In this document: in pieces, positions 34,029 to 46,132 of the stretch | How positions within the stretch are numbered: the stretch's first letter is position 1 | Layout: each line of letters begins with the position of its first letter | Assembly: GCA_037042915.1 (NCBI GenBank) | Contig: CM073194.1 | Span: 1,984,001-2,048,000, forward strand | Reading direction: 5' to 3' | Length of the DNA: 64,000 bases | Origin: Auricularia sp. M13 | Taxonomy: Eukaryota; Basidiomycota; Agaricomycetes; Auriculariales; Auriculariaceae | Notes under the pieces: model-generated | Told to the model about the DNA's origin: nothing | What the model saw: only the letters and a program-made list of their open reading frames with translations | Database searches by the model: none | Program-made: the position numbers and the translations under genes

Positions 34029-37000
34029 ATGCTGCTGCTGCTGCTGTCGAACATGTTGCTGCTACTGAAAATGCCGATGACGCCGCTGCCGCTGCCGTTG
34101 CTGATAACGAACATGTCGACCAGTTTCTCGACGCAGCACCCGGCGGCCTATATACTCATTCTCAACTTCATGGTCCAACTGCGGCTGTTGAATCTGAGGT
34201 TATTCCACAAGGTGACGTTGCTCGAGCTGGAGATGTCGAAGCTGTCGTATCAATTCGTGTGGGTAAAGGTGCCGGGACCATATCATTTACCGAGCTCCCG
34301 TGGGAGGCTATGAGCTCGGACTGCCTTCGAGTAGCTTTACAGTCCCATCACATTCGCCGAACTGGTCCGCGTACGATTGAGCGCGACGTGCATATCGCGC
34401 GTAACCATCGCTGCACGAACGTCTGTCGCGATGTTCGGTTCAAAGTTTCTGCTCATTATGACGAACTTCCAACAGTAGACCTGCAACGGGTTCGCGATCT
34501 ATGTGAGAAACTTATGTCCGCCGCAGAACACAACGATCTTTTCCCGCCTGTATATGCGGATGATATCGAGAAGCAAGTCATTCGAGACTGGCTGTATTGG
34601 CTCTCTGACGGCAAGCACTGTTTGTTAACCTGCGGCTGCTGCTCTGGCCTTGTTTTACCGGCGTCGTGTGCTCAACGACTCCTAGAGTATGCACATTTGC
34701 GCGTTCTGACCAACGCAGCCTTGCCCCCGCATCTCTTCCCTATTGGTTATGACCGACGGCTTGTATCTGATGCGTTGCTCGACCATCGTGGTATCGTGAG
34801 TTGCACGCCGGTTTGCATTCTTCTAGTCTGCGACGGATGTTGGTCGAGTCTACGCTTGCTCAAATTGCCTCCTCTGGCTTTGGCGAACGACACTTATACG
34901 GCATGGGATAACGTGCCGCATGACATTCAGCTTCTCTTCATTAAAGCAACTCCCGTTGAATTATCTCTCATTGCACGCAATCGTGTGCGATGCACTATTT
35001 TCAAGTATACGGCCAGGAAGGCGGGCGACGAAGGCGACGACGACAGCGTAGGTGGTCGTTACCCGCCGCAATTTTACACTAAAGGGAACGTCATCACGTT
35101 TACGAACGGCAACATGGACCTGTTGGATGTGTTGCCGCCGGCTCCCGATCAGGTTCAAGCCACTATGTCGGTGTTATTCGTTGGCAAGGTCCTGCCACCA
35201 CCGGAGGATTTGGATCGTCTAACGCCTTTATTAGTACGTCGACATGTGGTCGTGCCCATTCTGAAATGGCTGATTGCTAACGATCCAGAGTATGAAGGAA
35301 TGCAGTATAGCGCGAACAATATGGAAGCTCTGCTGCCGGGAAAATCTCAAGGGCTGCCATGTGGCTTACAAATGCAGTTGGTTGCACACTCGGGAACTGA
35401 GGATCCTGGTGCTCCAACCGCCCCTGTGGAAGACGTAGATGTTCCCGACATCGCTGACATTCCCATGTCGTCGACCGGCGTGATATCGAAGTCTTTTGAG
35501 GCGGAAACGGTTCAGCAACAGAAGTTGTTATCCGCTCTTATGTGGAAGCGGAAGGGAGGTACAGCATGGGCGATTAGACACGGCGACACGCCAGTGGCCG
35601 AGTGGGACAATCCTGGCTATTTCCCTCGTGCATTTCCGCACCTATTCCCTTTTGGCATTGGGGGGTTGGATGACAAGAACCGACGCGTGAGTATTGGCTT
35701 CGAGGAGCACGTTCGACATCTTCTAAACTTATCGTGTCGTCGATTTGCGACCGATCATGCTTTTCAATACGTTGCTATGAACATAGCGCAGCGTAGGAGA
35801 ATAGCTCAAGGAATTAAATGGCAGGTCGGTCGTTCTTTTTGGCGCCCAGCACATGAATTTCTAGCAGACGCCGACGTCGACGCAATCAAGCGCCTGCAGA
35901 CGCGAGCGAACCAGAATAATGGTGTGGCTTTAGCGGAGGACGACGATGAGAAGAAAGTAGTGAAGTTTCTGAACTTGTTGAAGAATGTCCCTGTCACCAT
36001 CCCATCTTCGCCAGCTGCCAAGAAGAAGGACAGGACTGAAATACGCTCCATGATGCACCGCCGAGGTTTGCCTACGCTTTTCGTCACGTTTAACCCCGCC
36101 GACATGTATCATCCTCTATTTCTGAAGTTAGCTGGCTTGGCTATCGACTTAGAGGAACGCGTTCCCTCAAATATCCCGAGCGCGCATCAACGTGCATACC
36201 TCGTTGGAAAGAATCCGACTGCAGCTGCACAGTTCTTCGAAGCTATGGTGCAGGCCTTCATTGATATTGTGCTCGGTATGAAGAACGGAGGCAACGGCTT
36301 ATTTGGTAAGGTCACGGCTTATTATGCCACAGTTGAGGCCCAAGGACGTGGTTCCCTGCATAGTCACTTTTTGATTTGGTTAGCTGGGTCGTTACCGCCC
36401 CAGGTTCTACGCGATCAGATGAAGAACGACGATGAATTCAAAACCCGCTTATTCGACTGGCTGCATAGCATCATCTCTACCCAGAGACCGACGGATACTG
36501 GCGTTGTGGCGCCGCGTGATGCGAAGCGCGTGCCTCGGCCACGTGGTGCACCGCATTCAGGAACAATGCGGTGTCCGCATCCCGATGATCCGGATTTCGA
36601 TTCCGAGTGGCAGAGGCAGAGTTTACAAGTCACGTACGAATCACATTATCATACCCACAATAAGACGTGCTGGAAATATCTTAAACCGGGACAGATTGGT
36701 GATCCTGCGCTCTGCAGGATGAGGATGAATGGTTTGACGCGCGCGGACACCGTGCTGGATGCCGCTAGTGGCTCTATCTTACTGCGACGTTGGCATCCGG
36801 ATATCAATCAGCATAATCCCGTTTTATCAATGCTGGCGCGTTGTAATAACGATGTGAAATTCATTGGTTCCGGCGAAGCCGCCAAAGCTTTGACTTATTA
36901 TGTTACCGATTACATTACCAAAGACAATCTTCCTACCGATGAGGCCTTTGCGGCTTTGGCGAAACTGGTCGAGCGCATCCGGGATAGTGAAAACAAAGAT

Positions 37001-39838
37001 CCTTCGTACATTGTTGGCCGCGGTGATGACTATGATTTAGTTGAACACGGCGTGCGCTTTCTCTCCCGCGCTTGTAATGCGTTAATGGCTTGCCGTGAGA
37101 TTTCCGCGCAGGAAGCAGCTCTCTTTTTCATTCGAGGCACCGGTTCTGATCATTATACCAGCGACATCTTCGTGACAATTATATGGGGTGGAGTTTGGAG
37201 ATGGGCATCTGCCCGAGAGTTAGAGCTGATCTCAGAATCTGTCGCTGCGACTGCTATCCCCGATGGTAATGTAAGTCGCGATGCTGCTAGCGAGGAGAGT
37301 GTTGAATTCGACGGAACGAAACGCCCGCCGTCGACGCAGCTGGACGATTATAGGTTTAGAGGGCAGCCGTTACAGCACCTTGGATTGTACTGGTTTTTTG
37401 CTTGTACAACGACGACAACCGTGTCCAGAGAACAGATTCGCAGAGGAAACACCCAATCTGATAACTCGCGCGCTACGCCGCGCGTCCCGTTCCTACAAGA
37501 ACATCCTAATCATGCGACAAAAGTAGTGCGTTTGCGCGAACGCTCTGCAGTGCCCTGCGTCGTTGGGCCGACGCTCCCGAGGCAAGACAGACGTGACCAA
37601 TACGCGGACTATTGTAAGGCAATGTTGATTCTGTTCAAGCCATGGAGAGATCTTGGAGATCTGAAAGCAGCGGAGGAGACATGGCAGCAAGCATTTTCGT
37701 CGTATACTTTCGATCAACACAGTCTTCACGTGATGCGCAATTTCGCCGCGGGCCACGAGTGTAAAGACGCAAGTGATGCATATCGCGAATTGAGACGCAG
37801 CGGTGTCATTTTCCATGATATTATCAGCGAGGAGATATATGACAAAGCACTTGCCAGTGCTCGGCAACAGGACGATGGCGACCTATCGGCCTGGCTAAAT
37901 GAGCACCACCCTGGCCTCGTTGGTCTTGTCGGTGGAGAAGACGCGCCAGCAAGGGGTAATGGAGATGAGGATGGGGAGGTCATACTCAGTCGCCTTAGTA
38001 TACAGAAAGCTGAAAAGGCCAGAGACGCAGTATCGAAAGCTTTATCCCAGGTTATAGGGTCGGCGTCAGGAGCTCAAGACGTAGTCGATTCCGCCGAGGC
38101 TGCTAGCGAGGAGGTGCTGGTAGATTTGGATCGTTTCAAGTCGCAGACAGCGCGACTGAAGGCAGAAATGCCTATGTGGAGTCAGGGTGGCGAGGACGAT
38201 GGTGACGAGACTATAGACCACGACATCGAGGCAGAGGCAGAGAGAGTGCATGCTTGGTTCCTGGACCCTGAACGTGTTCGCGAAGTTCAGGTGCAGGAAG
38301 AAGATGATGTGCCCATCGATGCGCCCCAAATCGCGTCTGAAATAGTGCAACGGTTTGCATTTAATGCAGAGCAGCGCGCCGCCTTCGGCATCGTTGTGAA
38401 TCACAGACTGATTGCTAGCACAGATCAGCTCGTGATGTTCGTTGTCGGTAGCGGAGGCACGGGAAAGAGCCACATCGTTCGAGCATGGGACGAGTTCTTC
38501 GCTCTGATTGGCGCGTTAGCGGAGCTGAAAAAAGCGGCTCCGACGGGCATCGCCTCCTTCATCATTCGCGCCGAAACACTGCATGCTCTTCTGAAACTGC
38601 ATATCCTTTATTTGAGGAGCGAAATACTCGAGCTCTTGCAGCTCATGTGGCGTAAGGTGAAATATCTGATCATAGATGAGGTGTCGATGGTCGGTGCGCG
38701 AATGTTGGCCAAAATCAGTCAGCGCCTTCAGCTTATTCTCGGTAACGATGCTGCCTTTGGAGGGCTGAACGTGGTTTTCATCGGGGATCCTCGTCAACTG
38801 CCGCCAGTCGGCGACAAGGCTTCGTGGAGCATGCCCGCAGATAGCGATCCTAGTTCAGCAACCGCGCAGGGGCAGCTCTTGAATTACGGTCGCTCTCTCT
38901 GGGGAAAACTAACAGACGTGGTCATTTTGCGGCAGAATTACCGACAAAAAGATGACCCTGCCTATCAATCTCTCGTTGAGCGCGTTGCACAGGGGGTGGC
39001 AACTGATAACGACTGCGATGAACTTCGCAGGCGCGTGCTGGGAGTGGCAAGTATGGATCCGGCCTTTTTGGATGCGCCTTTGATCACAGCTGATAAACTT
39101 GTTAGGGATAACTGGAACAAGAACGCCGTGAAACGCTACGCGGACAGAACTGGTCAATCCTACGCTGAATATGTTGCCATCGACCGCGCACAGGGTCGTC
39201 TCCTTCCCACGAAAGATCGCGATCGCGTGTTAAAAAAATCCACTTCAGAGACCGGGGATAGGTTAGGTCACTTACCACTGGTAGTCGGAATGAAAGTCAT
39301 GGTCTTATCCAATGTGGTTACTCGGGGCGGGATTGTGAACGGTGCGGAAGGCGTCGTACAACGCATTATCTACGACATAGCTCCTGATGGTCAACGCTAT
39401 CTTCTATGTGTTCTCGTTAAAGTAGCGGGGTCCATCTTGCAGTACCCGGATCTCGAACTCGGTGTGGTGCCAATCTTTCCAGACGCACGATATTTCAAAG
39501 TTCGGCGGAAAAATCAATCCAGTATGAATGTCGTACGCTATCAAGTCCCTCTACTACCTGCCTACGCATATACTGATTACAAAAGTCAGGGTCGTACCTT
39601 ACAATACGCGTTTTTGGATCTATCATCCGCTCGCAGGCGCGAATCCTTGTATGTCATGCTCAGCAGGGTCGTCTCCATCAAGAACATCCTGGTGTTGCGT
39701 CGCTTTCAAAACAGGTTCATCACCTGTGGTCTCGGAGATGACGCGCGTGCTACTCTACGCGCTCTGGCGCGCCAGGATGAGGCTACCATGGCCAGGTGGG
39801 CTACCTCGGAATTAGAGAAGTTTTTTTTGCAGTCGTAA
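33596..39838 (+). CDS. Helitron-type Rep-helicase (RepHel)
   Basis: Exon 1 (33596-33645), MKRAVDSTTSAPSEDAG, splices to exon 2 (33697-39838) opening LPRKRARH, a likely nuclear signal; total 2063 residues. An Ala-rich tract follows, then cysteine clusters (CLLTCGCC, CTPVCILLVCDGC) and a DUF6570-like block (NVPHDIQLLFIKATPVELSL). Near residue 905 is the HUH nuclease motif GRGSLHSHFLIW; near 1083 the two-tyrosine motif YYVTDYITK. The PIF1-type helicase has Walker A GSGGTGKS (about 1601), Walker B LIIDEVSMVG, GDPRQLPPVGD, QNYRQKDDPAY and YTDYKSQGRT. All motifs are intact over one unbroken frame, so it may be active. Rep nicks and joins single strands; the helicase unwinds during rolling-circle-like transposition. 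It is the hallmark of Helitrons, yet sits inside long inverted repeats. Confidence 0.95.
33995..34046 (+). repeat. GCT/GAT triplet run encoding an Ala-rich tract
   Basis: Nearly pure GCT repeats interrupted by GAT, in frame with the Rep-helicase, giving about sixteen Ala/Asp codons. Such runs are length-variable by slippage. Confidence 0.8.
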
Positions 39839-40005
39839 TGGAATTTTGGATGGTATATCACAGTGAGACATGCTAACGTCCAGCACAATAGCGTCAGTTA
39901 TCTGATAGGTCATAGCTCCGATTAATCCCGGTAGGAGGCCATAGCTTTACCTTATCGGCGGCAGGACCCGCCACGGCGACCATTCCCCGCTTTCTCCCTT
40001 TCACC

Positions 40006-40311
40006 ATGTCGCAGCCTGCACAGTCCGTAAACTCGGTAAGTAAGACTTGCCCAAGCACCACAACATGGCTGATGCGTATCTTGCAGTTGCACTCCCGGGT
40101 GCGTGACCCCATCGTGAAGTTCGTTCGCGACACAATGAAGGGTCTTCTGCCCACGTTATACGTCGTCACGGGACAAACTCGGCACGGTGACGTTTATCCA
40201 GCAATTGGCCCCACATCGTTGCTTGCTATGGATGATATCGCGCGCCGTACGCGGTATATACGCGCATCGCCGCGCTGCAGCGGTCGTGGTGAACGTGAAA
40301 CTTCGCGGTGA
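40006..40311 (+). CDS. short unrecognised element protein
   Basis: Exon 1 (40006-40035) encodes MSQPAQSVNS; a 51-bp GTAAGT..TTGCAG intron joins it to LHSRVRDPIVKFVRDTMKGL and on to a stop at 40,311, for 84 residues. The opening resembles MSQNAQNV of B5. A good donor and acceptor support it, but the second half is uncertain because other splice choices near 40,257 and 40,308 are possible. No domain is recognised. Confidence 0.4.
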   Translation: MSQPAQSVNSVSKTCPSTTTWLMRILQLHSRVRDPIVKFVRDTMKGLLPTLYVVTGQTRHGDVYPAIGPTSLLAMDDIARRTRYIRASPRCSGRGERETSR

Positions 40312-41261
40312 GAATATCCGTTGGTTTCCTTTAATGAGATCTCTTCTCTGACGCCTTTATGCTTTAGGACGTGATACGTTAGAACGTCCTCGGACAACGC
40401 GGTGAGGCGGACGTATGGATCGGCAAATCCGTCTACGTCTCACGCCAACTACATTGGTGCCAAAGAATGTCCTTTTGTTAATAACAAATATTCGACCTTG
40501 ATTAACACATCCGTAAATGCAAGTCTGAGACGTCTCAAATTACTTGCTACTCTTCTCATACCACCGCGTGGGGCTAGTAACGGTGCATACTATCTTCGGT
40601 GATATCGGCCCGTTCCGTCGCTCCGGCGGCAACAGCACCCGCCGCTCATCCATGTCCGCCCACGTCCGTTGTTACACACATGCTCAGGCGCTGCTCGCGT
40701 GGACTAGAATGCCTCGGGATCACATTCATCTGTAACGACATGCGCAACTATCCGACCCTGCGCTGACGATAGCGCTCGCAACGCGTAGGCAACCCCGCAC
40801 TGACGATACCGTTCACAGCGTCTGCGAAGTGATCATCCACCTACGAACTAACTTCTTCATCGGTGCATACATGGTCATTTTTTTTCATTTCTTGGCAGCG
40901 TTGATTCCTCGTGCTTGGACGTTTGCGCCTTTCGCTTCGCTCGCTGTCACGGCATCGGTCTCCTCCCGCTCCAGCAGAATATGCCATACCATGTCGTCTT
41001 GCTACTCGCGCACAAGTCGGCGCGCTACTGCCAGGTCGAATTTTGCGTGTTGCTCGTGTTATGCATTCGACTGCTTTTGACAGGGCTTGGAACGCAGTTG
41101 CTTGTCGGTCCATTTCATTCGCTCAGTTTGAATTACACGCGTCCACTTATATATGGTACCATCCGCTGCACATTCCATCTTGCGGGCGGTCTTTGCAATT
41201 CGGACGGCGCGCCTTACCATGCCGAGAGACTGCAGGAAACTGTTGAGTCAGGCTACGCGCC
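40312..41261. other. no supported gene
   Basis: About 950 bp downstream of the 40-kb frame. Overlapping frames on both strands at 40,840-41,260 lack splice-consistent or motif support. It could be a decayed gene copy. Confidence 0.35.
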
Positions 41262-41781
41262 ATGAGCGTGCCCGCACCTTCCCCTTACCTTTCCTTCAAC
41301 CCGCCTTCGCCTTCACACACGGTTTTCACCTTACATACTTGCGTCGCGCCGCTCCTACGCCGGTCCTCAAGGTGTTCAAGCAGTACGCGTTGACGCCGCG
41401 ACGTGCGCGCCGACTTTCGCTCACAGACCACCACAAGTGGTCGCTGCATGCGACGCGCAATTTCATCCTGGACTTCACCCGCGGCAGATGCGCGTCTATC
41501 TCGAATGCGCCGCAATGCCGGCTGCGTGTTCCCTGCACGACACGGCGGGGGAGCTCGTAGACCAGCCGTCAGCGTTCCGCAATGGCATCTTCTTCTTGTT
41601 ATGTGACGTGCGCGAGCCATACACCTGATCTTTGATTGCATTGACGCCGTAGGAACCGGCCGCTTTTTCCGGTGTAATGGCGCGTCAGGATCCCATGGTG
41701 TGCTTGGCCGCAGCGCTCGGGCGACTGGGGCGCGTGGGGAATGCGCAGCTTATACTTGTTGTTCATCCGCGTGCTGCTTGA
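41262..41781 (+). CDS. unrecognised element protein, three exons
   Basis: Exons 41262-41371, 41427-41607 and 41653-41781 join in frame to give 139 residues. It starts MSVPAPSPYLSFNPPSPSHT, passes MRVYLECAAMPAACSLHD and NGIFFLLCD, and ends AQLILVVHPRAA. Three cysteines and alternating hydrophobic strands suggest a small beta domain. The intron sizes (55 and 45 bp) match the other element genes. It is not clearly alignable to families A-D, though the strand pattern is close to C. Confidence 0.5.
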
Positions 41782-42063
41782 CAACAAGTGCGCGCTGCCC
41801 TACAACTTACGCCGCCGTCTTTGCGACCACGTTATACGCCACGCTAACGACCGCAACGTACTCCTCTATGCCGCGCCAGAGGCCGGTTTACGAATGAAAA
41901 AGCGACATCAAATTGAAAGTATGGTACGCATAGTGAGTCATAACAAAAAAAAAAACTACGTAGTATTTTTCTTGGGCGCGAGAACGACTTCCCCCTGGTC
42001 GAAGACCCCATCGATGCAGGCTCTGAAATCCTGTAAGTCGACTTGTCTTTAATGAGCAAGCGC

Positions 42064-42737
42064 TTACGCGTGGAAAGCTTGAAGTGCGAGCCCGAAGTCT
42101 TCCTCTTCGATATTCACGACGTTCTTATCGTTGTCACCATCGACGCGGACGATGAGCATGTTCCCGAAAATAATCTGGCCGTTGGTGGCCTTATAGATGG
42201 CCGCATTCGGTTCCCCCACCGTCGTCGATTCCGTGTAGTATCCGTAGTGGCGCGTGAGTTGAGTACCTTTAATACTGTGAATGATGGTTTCCTTCCAGTT
42301 GACGGCTGTTGGCGTCATCATCCAGTCGTTCGCAGCTTCGTGGCACATCCAAACTTGGGGGCGAAGGTTTGCCAGCGCGGTTGGCTGGACACTCGGCGTG
42401 ACGAAAGCCGGCACCGACACGGGCAGGGCCGTCTGGCACTCGACACCGCAGAAGAAAGCTTTGATGGCTGTCACGCTCTGATCACGAGTATTCTAGTAGA
42501 CGTCAGTTAACGCGCCTGTAGAACATCCCATGATTTGCTCACGTTGATGGCCCTCTCCAGGATCCTGTTCTTCTCGCGCGCCTGGTTTTCGCGCCACCTC
42601 ACGGAGACGAATGTGACCTCAGACGACTGGTTCGTCGCCGGGGCCACCACGGGCTGGCCTCCGGTAGGCGGCACCGGCTGGCCAGGCGCGATCGCCGTCG
42701 TTGTCGTTGCGGGTACGTTCTGCGCGTTCTGCGACAT
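42064..42737 (-). CDS. element family B protein, copy B5 (diverged)
   Basis: Exons 42525-42737 and 42064-42477 give 208 residues starting MSQNAQNVPATTTTAIAPGQ, a Pro/Thr-rich lead, then VTFVSVRWRENQ. The family core is present as ALPVSVPAFVTPS, LRPQVWMC, then QIIFGNMLIVRVDGDNDKN and NIEEEDFG, aligning with GDVLVIRH and the acidic stretch after it in B1-B4. The donor GTTCTA is weak, so the join is less certain than the two open frames themselves. Confidence 0.5.
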
Positions 42738-43020
42738 GTGGGGCAAGGGAAGAGGTCGACGGAGCGGAAGCGAACTCTGTCCGCTCTTATGCATTTAGAG
42801 CTTAATTTTCTTGTTCGAGGTCCAAACGTTACCGTCACACCCACTTTCGTGTCTCGCTGTTATTGCAGCACGAGTTTTATTGTCCCAAGTCTCACCACCG
42901 CAAAAGGGTGAGTGGTGCCGGCCTTCGACCTTCGCTTGTTCCTGAGACACTGCGCAGGCCCTTTTACCTGCATCTCCTGGACGTGGCCGGCTCGCCTACA
43001 CACCTTCGTCGCACTTCTCG
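42738..43020. other. divergent spacer between B5 and A3
   Basis: About 280 bp holding two promoters; no coding frame supported. Confidence 0.4.
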
Positions 43021-43555
43021 ATGTCGTTACATGACGGTCAGCAACGTCGTCTGTTCCTCTGTCCGTTCGATGACCATCACCAGTGGAATGCCGATGTTCG
43101 CGACCGCGGGCTTTGTGTATGGCCGCCTTCGCCATACAGGACCGACAGTTCTGTCGAGTGCCAGAAGATTTATTGACGGTATCACAGCTGTCCTTCTCGC
43201 GTATGCACACTTTTGATACATCACTCAGTGCTATATGGGCTTATACAACCCCGTCGTGCCGCCTATTATTCCTACGCTACGGTGGAATAGGGAGGGACAT
43301 GTCACTGGGATGTCGGCAGAACAGTGGTCCGCGCGAGTGCTTCGATTTGCGAGGGGCCCTCGCTCGCTCGTTCCAGCCATTGCCGTAGTACTCAGCCGCG
43401 CCTTCTTCGCATATACCCACTGGGCTTTGGACCTTCATCGCACGGCAGTTCCGGCTGAATTATTAATTCGGCATCGACAAGTGTTAAACACGTGGATGAA
43501 CGATCTTTTGGAGTATTGTCAGGTGTTAATTAATGCTGTAGGCTCTTGTGTCTAA
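43021..43555 (+). CDS. element family A protein, copy A3
   Basis: Exons 43021-43036, 43084-43178 and 43229-43555 give 145 residues starting MSLHDVECRCSRPRALC. Exon 2 is again 95 nt and ends FCRVPEDLLT. Exon 3 opens CYMGLYNP and continues IPTLRWNREG, GMSAEQWSARV, aligning with SWNRFG and DMTPAQWGTQI of A1. The remaining part is helical. Conservation of both intron positions and phases across three diverged copies strongly supports the gene model. Family B copy B2 follows on the same strand. Confidence 0.72.
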
Positions 43556-43729
43556 TGTCAGCATGTCCTTCGCGCCGCTTGAAGCCGCAGGCGTTCTTAT
43601 TGTCATCACGTGACGGATACATCGCGCTGAAATTCAGGCACCAAACGCGGCCAAATTGACACGACGCGTGACTCCAGTCCGCTACTTTCCGGCGAACTAA
43701 CTCGAACTTGAACTTGACCGTCGACCATC

Positions 43730-44386
43730 ATGGGCCCCATCGAGGCATACCGCGCGTCCAGCGCACTTGAGCATCACGAACCCGTGCGTCGGATCTTACA
43801 CAGTTCCTCTCGCTGTTGATATGACCTACAGAGCTTCGCCGCCTTCTTCAGAGCTGTGATGTACCCCACGGACTTCTGGGCCCCTCTCACCGTCGTTGTT
43901 CCTATCAAATCCGGTGCTGCTACCAAGGCGGTATCCGACCTTGCAATGGACGCCTGGCTGGCTCAGTACACGCGCGTCAGGCTGAACCACACCGAGAATC
44001 CCTGGGCGGCAAAGTATTCCGTGTTCGTGGCCAAGGACAGCGACCACGACACAGCGCTGGGGACGAATCGATCGGTTCGGTTCATCACTGAAGGAGAATA
44101 CACTATTTACGGCGATATACTGGTCGTTAAGCACACTGTCAGCGAGAAACGCGTCTTGGACATCGAAGACTTGGACGTGAACATTACCGACGCGGTTGTG
44201 ACTAAGTACGTGCCCTTCAATATCTCCTTTGCGTCGCTTACAATGAGGGCAGACTTCTTGCGCTTGGTCTCATCGGAAAGCGTAAGTGATATTAATGGCA
44301 TTAGAAGTCCATATCTGCTTACGGGTTTCCTTGGTGCTGTCTGGTCGTTGCTGCGCACTGCGTTCGTGGAGATAGGATCGACCTAA
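43730..44386 (+). CDS. element family B protein, copy B2
   Basis: Exons 43730-43783 (18 codons, MGPIEAYRASSALEHHEP) and 43832-44386 give 202 residues. Core segments are LTVVVPIKSGAATK, DLAMDAWLAQYTRV, YSVFVAKDS and the motif IYGDILVVKHTVSEKRVLD followed by an acidic IEDLDVN. The C-terminal part, absent from B1, has hydrophobic segments (LLTGFLGAVWSLLR). It forms the second A-B pair with A3. Function is unknown. Confidence 0.7.
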
Positions 44387-44454
44387 GGAGGGCCGTAGCG
44401 TGCGACTGTGAAACTGAGACAGTGACCTTTTGTGATAACATCATAATAACGACG

Positions 44455-44462
44455 TATAAAAG
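44455..44462 (+). promoter_or_regulatory. TATAAAAG box
   Basis: 42 bp before the ATG at 44,497; the same octamer stands ahead of other element genes. Confidence 0.55.
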
Positions 44463-44496
44463 AACGCTCATAACCATCCCATCTGTCCTTTCCCCA

Positions 44497-44777
44497 ATGA
44501 ACGTCAACTCACCCACGATTCACAATCGACTTGTATTCCCTCCAGTCTCCATCCGCTGGTTTCAATCGCCTTCAGGACACGTGTACGTCCTCCAGCGGTT
44601 CCACAGACGCGGGGAGAGTGATACTTTCATGCTTTTCATGGTTTCGGGAGACATTGTGAGTGCCTGAACCATATAGCGCAGTTTCCGCTCACTGTGTCCC
44701 AGCTGATACCGCTACAATGTGAATTCCAGTATCGGGGCGTGTCGCACGCGCACTTTATCTTCGAGAACAGCGTGTAG
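44497..44777 (+). CDS. small unrecognised element protein
   Basis: Exon 1 (44497-44655) starts MNVNSPTIHNRLVFPPVSIR and contains YVLQRFHRRGES and MLFMVSGDI. A 47-bp GTGAGT..CCCAG intron joins it to LIPLQCEFQYRGVSHAHFIF and a stop at 44,777. About 77 residues. VSIRWF resembles VSVRW in B5, so it may be a fragment of a related gene. If the intron is not removed the protein ends three codons later than GDI. Confidence 0.5.
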
Positions 44778-45058
44778 CTTCGCAGAATACAGCGTACACT
44801 CGTTCGTTCGCCCTGAGACGTGTTAGTGCGACCTGGCCAATAAAATATTTGCACGTGCGTGACGCGCGGAATCCGGTGGACGCCGCAGTGAGGATCCTGA
44901 GGCTAGGACCGCGTTTTGTTCTGTGACAACAACGTACGGGAGAAATGAGACTGAAACCGAGACAGGCCGTAAATCGTCGTGCTCATTGTCTACATGTGTG
45001 GGTCTTTCGTACATAAACGCAGCTACCGCGCTGGGCGCTCCACAGTACGGCTTTCCTC

Positions 45059-46132
45059 ATGTCTTTCCTCAGTAGTACGTTCGTTTTCGCCGACCCGCCC
45101 GTCGTCCTGTATGCTGATGTCACTCAGCTGGCTCTCCCCCCACTCTCATTCGCGATCTTTGGCAGTTTCCAGCATTGCCTAAAGATCCAAAGAAAGTGCG
45201 AGATTGCGAGAAGTGGCAGATAGTGCCGTGCAACGCGCATGACTTGTCGCAGTGGCTCATTTTACTCCCGAGGGTACCCCTCAAGGAGCCATCCCGGCCG
45301 TTCCACGTCGTCCACGCAGTCAATGATAGAAAGGATCCCCGGTTTGAGGTGGCTCTTCGAGTGCAAGGCTTCGTTCAAAGCGTCAAACTAGCACCGCTAG
45401 GGACTTGGGATGGGTGCGTCATTTGCCCCGTTCCTCAACGAGGTTCTCACTGCGACACAGATCTCCAATGACAGCACATACCGCTATCCAGGAGCTTGTG
45501 CTTCATGGAGGAGGCTTGACTGATCCATGGTGCTCAACGCTCGCACAGTTGAACAGTATTATCAGCATTGTCACGCGCCTCGCGGAACCGCACACCGCTC
45601 CTCACCGCCTAACTGAGGACGTCAACACTACGCTCTGCTTCCAACGTCGCGTTTTCACCAAAGTTCCCTTCTCTGAGGCCGCAGCTGTCAAAGCCAACTT
45701 CGAGAAGGATCTGGCGATGGAGTACATGCTCTATGCAGACCAACTCTCTGTCATTGCCGGTTATTGGATGCCGAACGAGCCCGTCGTTCTCGGTTCGTTG
45801 CAAGGAGCCGTCGTACGTCGCTGCAACCATGTCATGTTCAAGCCGGGAGACTTTGTGGACGTCATGGCGTCTATCGAGGTCGTTCGCAAAGCCGGTAAAA
45901 TCCGTGTTCACTTCAACTTCGAACGCGTTGTCCAGGTCAAGGCGTCCGATGCCACGGGTATCACACTGGTAAGCATCCAGCACATTACCGCAGCGAGCAT
46001 TGAACTGACGTATTGCACCAGCCGACTACATCCTCTTCGGTACAGGAGCTAGCTCGTGGTTCGGTTAACGACGTGTTCGACGATGACGACGTCGATCAAT
46101 CTACGGACATGACCTTGGATTACGCAGAATAA
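45059..46132 (+). CDS. element family C protein, copy C1, OB-fold-like with acidic tail
   Basis: Exons 45059-45100, 45166-45413, 45461-45968 and 46022-46132 give 302 residues. Segments shared with C2: VPCNAHDLSQWLILL, then RFEVALRVQGFVQSV, and later MFKPGDFVDVMASIEVVRK followed by RVHFNFERVVQVKA. Two such GD-V-hydrophobic barrels look like OB folds. The end, VNDVFDDDDVDQSTDMTLDY, is strongly acidic, a feature of single-stranded DNA-binding proteins. Acting beside a Rep-helicase, a role as the element's strand-binding protein is a reasonable but unproven inference. Exon 1 is the least certain part. Confidence 0.6.

Noticed and set aside
33806-34114. Ser-rich frame on the minus strand
   Set aside because: It is the antisense of the GCT/GAT triplet run in the Rep-helicase.
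33200-40005. Helitron ends (TC start, hairpin and CTRR end) around the Rep-helicase
   Set aside because: Nothing convincing was found on either side, and the small genes left and right of it belong to the same families, so a simple nested Helitron is not supported.
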